Source: Candida dubliniensis CD36 (lineage: Eukaryota; Ascomycota; Pichiomycetes; Serinales; Debaryomycetaceae). From it: a stretch of DNA of 64,000 nt. The notes under the pieces were generated by a model. It saw nothing but the letters and a program-made list of their open reading frames with translations, ran no database searches and was not told the DNA's origin. Below, piece by piece: positions 61,985-64,000 of this stretch. The translations under genes were made by a program, and so were the position numbers. Within the stretch, counting starts at the first letter, position 1. Each line of letters begins with the position of its first letter. The stretch covers positions 1,331,501 to 1,395,500 of the forward strand of contig NC_012863.1 in the NCBI RefSeq assembly GCF_000026945.1, given 5' to 3'.

Positions 61985-62548
61985 ACAGAAAAAAGAAAAA
62001 CAGAACACCTTATATGAAGGAATTGAGAAATTTTTTGGAGTTCTCACTACCAAGCCATGTGGTGGTGGTAGTGGTAGGGGTGGTCATTACAATAGCTACT
62101 GTTGTGTGTGTTTGTTATTCATTCAAAGATTTTAACAGTAGAATATGATTGAAGTGTTTCTGAAGATTTCAACGGTCCAGTCTTTTCCAAGTAGGTAAGT
62201 TCTCCATAAGTTTAGATTTGGAGGATATCGTAGTAATGTAGCTGGTAAGTAGAGTCAGGATTGATATTTCGAATAAATAATCATTACTGCAAAGATTTCA
62301 ATTCATTCATGAAAGAGAGGCACTGTTGTTCAGTTCAAGGAAAGAAATTGGAATAGACAACTTTTGTCTCAATGAAAAATCCAGTTAGTTTTATTCTAGG
62401 TTCTTTGCAAAATTATGAGGAAAATTCATTCACAATCTATCTTACGGAATGATCTACAATGACGTCAGTTTACTATTTACGATTGAAATGGAAAAAATTG
62501 GGGTACATTTCATTAGATTGAATAAAGGAACAATAACCCATAAAAACG

Positions 62549-62603
62549 TGAGTCATCTCCTATGTAAATAATTATGGGGATATATGTTTTCGTGCCTGAG
62601 TCA
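62549..62603. promoter_or_regulatory. Two further TGAGTCA sites
   Basis: Perfect matches at 62549-62555 and 62597-62603, 48 bp apart and about 730-780 bp upstream of TRP5. They may serve TRP5 or an unseen gene beyond the window edge. Confidence 0.45.
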
Positions 62604-64000
62604 GAGGAAAAAGGCTTCTGTTGTTGTGTATAGAATTAATCAATCCAATCAGATTTATGTTTTCGCTTCACTTTGCGGCAAATGTTAATTAATGGGCCGA
62701 ACCGAAATTTAAATTTCTTCTTTCATAATAAATCTGGGTTTAACTTTTCTTTTTTCTATAGTGGTGGTGGTGGTTAAGAAACTGGTTTTATTCCGGGATA
62801 ACTTTCTTTTCTCTATAAAAAAGGGATCATTTTTTTTTATCAGTAGCCAATAATCAAACAGTATATCCATTGCACCAAAAAGCAACGTTTGATTATGATC
62901 TAGTTAACTTTTGCTGCATGTTCCTACATATTTCAGTTATATTTTGCCCAGTTTATACGTGTTTTTTTTTTTTTTTGCAGTATATAAACTGAAAGGCAAT
63001 CTAAACAACGCCATACATGTTATGTGGTAGTGCCCATAATAATCAATAATGGTATTGAATCTACATTTTCGAGACTAAAACTGGGTGTGAGTTCTCCGAA
63101 ATATTTGGTTTGAGTTCCAATTTGCCCCGAGTCAAGAAATTATTATTGAAAAAAAAAATCTTAGATAGAAAAATAGAATACGTATGGGGTTTTGGCTATG
63201 TAGACAACACAACAACAAATGCCTTAGAGCTTCATGATCACACAACTGTTTAAATAAAGCTTATCGTTATCCAATGACTTGTCACTATCATTGACTGTCA
63301 AGTTGTTAAGACCAATCGAGTTTTTCAGATTGCATAAGACCTTTTTAAACCTTTTCCATTTATCGGGATTCTCTCTTTCGTTTCAATCAATTGGTAGTGC
63401 TACAGTGTCAATGTTTCTGTTCTAAAAAGAGGCACAAAACAAGATTACAAATACTCATTTAGAATCATAGACTACAGTGTTTGTGTTGTATTTGTTCCCA
63501 TGTCTTACTTCTTTCTGTTTCTTCCAAAAAAAACCTCGTGACATAAACAGAAGTTTATTTGTATAGGTATCTTCATTGTTAAAGCTTCTTCTTCTTCTCC
63601 TCCATCTTCTTCGCAATATTTATTGATATGGTACTGGAAATTGTCGCGCCGGTATAGGAATCGGAAAGCTCCAGCTTATTTCAATATACAGTACCCTGTA
63701 TTGATTGTCATCATCGAACTAATTCTATTGGACGATTAGATTTCGTTATCAGTGATTTACCTGCATATAAGCACATTTTTCCGATTTTGTGTAACTCAAA
63801 TGCTGCTGTTTTTTTTTTTTTTTTTTTTTTTTCTGGCAAGTTTGGAAACAATTTATTACTACTACATCTCATTTTATTCCTTTTTGGCAAAACCTCCTAT
63901 ATGGGAAAAGAAACTAAAATTATTAGGCAATTTGCAATTAAATTTGTGCTACGGTCATCATCAATATCATGTTACAAATTTCAACACTCGCTTTCCTTTT

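Larger units (their letters stand above)
61824..64000. other. Gene-free region upstream of TRP5 to the window edge
   Basis: About 2.2 kb with no credible gene. It contains three TGAGTCA motifs, a T run just before the TRP5 start, and long T tracts near 62960 and 63811-63832. An 80-codon open frame near 61899-62135 is composed of promoter sequence and looks spurious. Another gene probably begins beyond the right edge. Confidence 0.55.

Noticed and set aside
61899..62135. Open frame upstream of TRP5
   Set aside because: Overlaps the Gcn4 site and promoter; low-complexity Lys/Gly content.
1..64000. CRISPR arrays, prokaryotic operons or phage elements
   Set aside because: Nuclear yeast DNA with introns and eukaryotic tRNA genes; no regularly spaced direct repeats.

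Overview
This window is nuclear DNA from a CTG-clade yeast, most probably Candida albicans or its close relative C. dubliniensis. The evidence is AT-rich intergenic DNA with long homopolymers, Asn/Gln/Ser/Thr microsatellites inside regulator genes, sparse short introns with GTATGT donors and TACTAAC branch points, a tRNA-Ser(UGA), and an ascomycete gene set. CTG codons are rare in the conserved genes and should be read as serine (established for this clade). Several genes are easily given a start at an upstream TTG; here they are placed at the first supported ATG.

Layout: 1-6 kb holds the GATA regulator GAT1, a SelW/Rdx-like thioredoxin-fold protein and a low-complexity putative SANT-like regulator with a 2.8-kb upstream region. 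8.9-14.8 kb holds VPS11 (PEP5) and a predicted GPI-anchored Ser/Thr-rich surface protein. 14.8-20.5 kb is a 5.7-kb gene-free divergent intergenic region with four ACGCGT (MCB) boxes and a G-quadruplex candidate. 20.5-31.2 kb holds a PPS1-like dual-specificity phosphatase, tRNA-Thr(UGU), an intron-containing NIF3, a Kelch-BTB protein and an NPP-type ectophosphodiesterase. 31.5-41.3 kb holds tRNA-Ser(UGA), ALG1, HOS1, REV1, intron-containing calmodulin CMD1 and two uncharacterised genes. 41.9-55.1 kb holds VPS13, mitochondrial FMT1, a 58-codon MZT1 (MOZART1) gene and RRN6. 55.2-61.8 kb holds CWH41 and TRP5, with LTR insertions on both sides of CWH41.

The most interesting structure is around CWH41. 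A solo LTR at 55228-56309 has TGTTGGAA/TTCCAACA ends and a 5-bp target duplication (ACTTT). A second solo LTR of another type (55250-55719, TGTC...GACA ends, ATGAT duplication) is nested inside it. A second copy of the outer LTR lies in opposite orientation at 59028-59611 with its own duplication (GCGGT) and no nested insertion, so it serves as the empty-site control. The nested pair occupies nearly all of the RRN6-CWH41 divergent promoter, and both outer copies carry the same 74-75 codon gag-like reading frame running to the LTR edge.

The genes are mostly independent housekeeping functions rather than an operon-like system. Several serve the secretory and endolysosomal pathways (VPS11, VPS13, ALG1, CWH41, the GPI protein, the NPP enzyme). 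TRP5 carries a proximal Gcn4 site and GAT1 carries GATA sites in its own upstream region. No CRISPR array, prokaryotic mobile element or clearly new multi-gene system was found.
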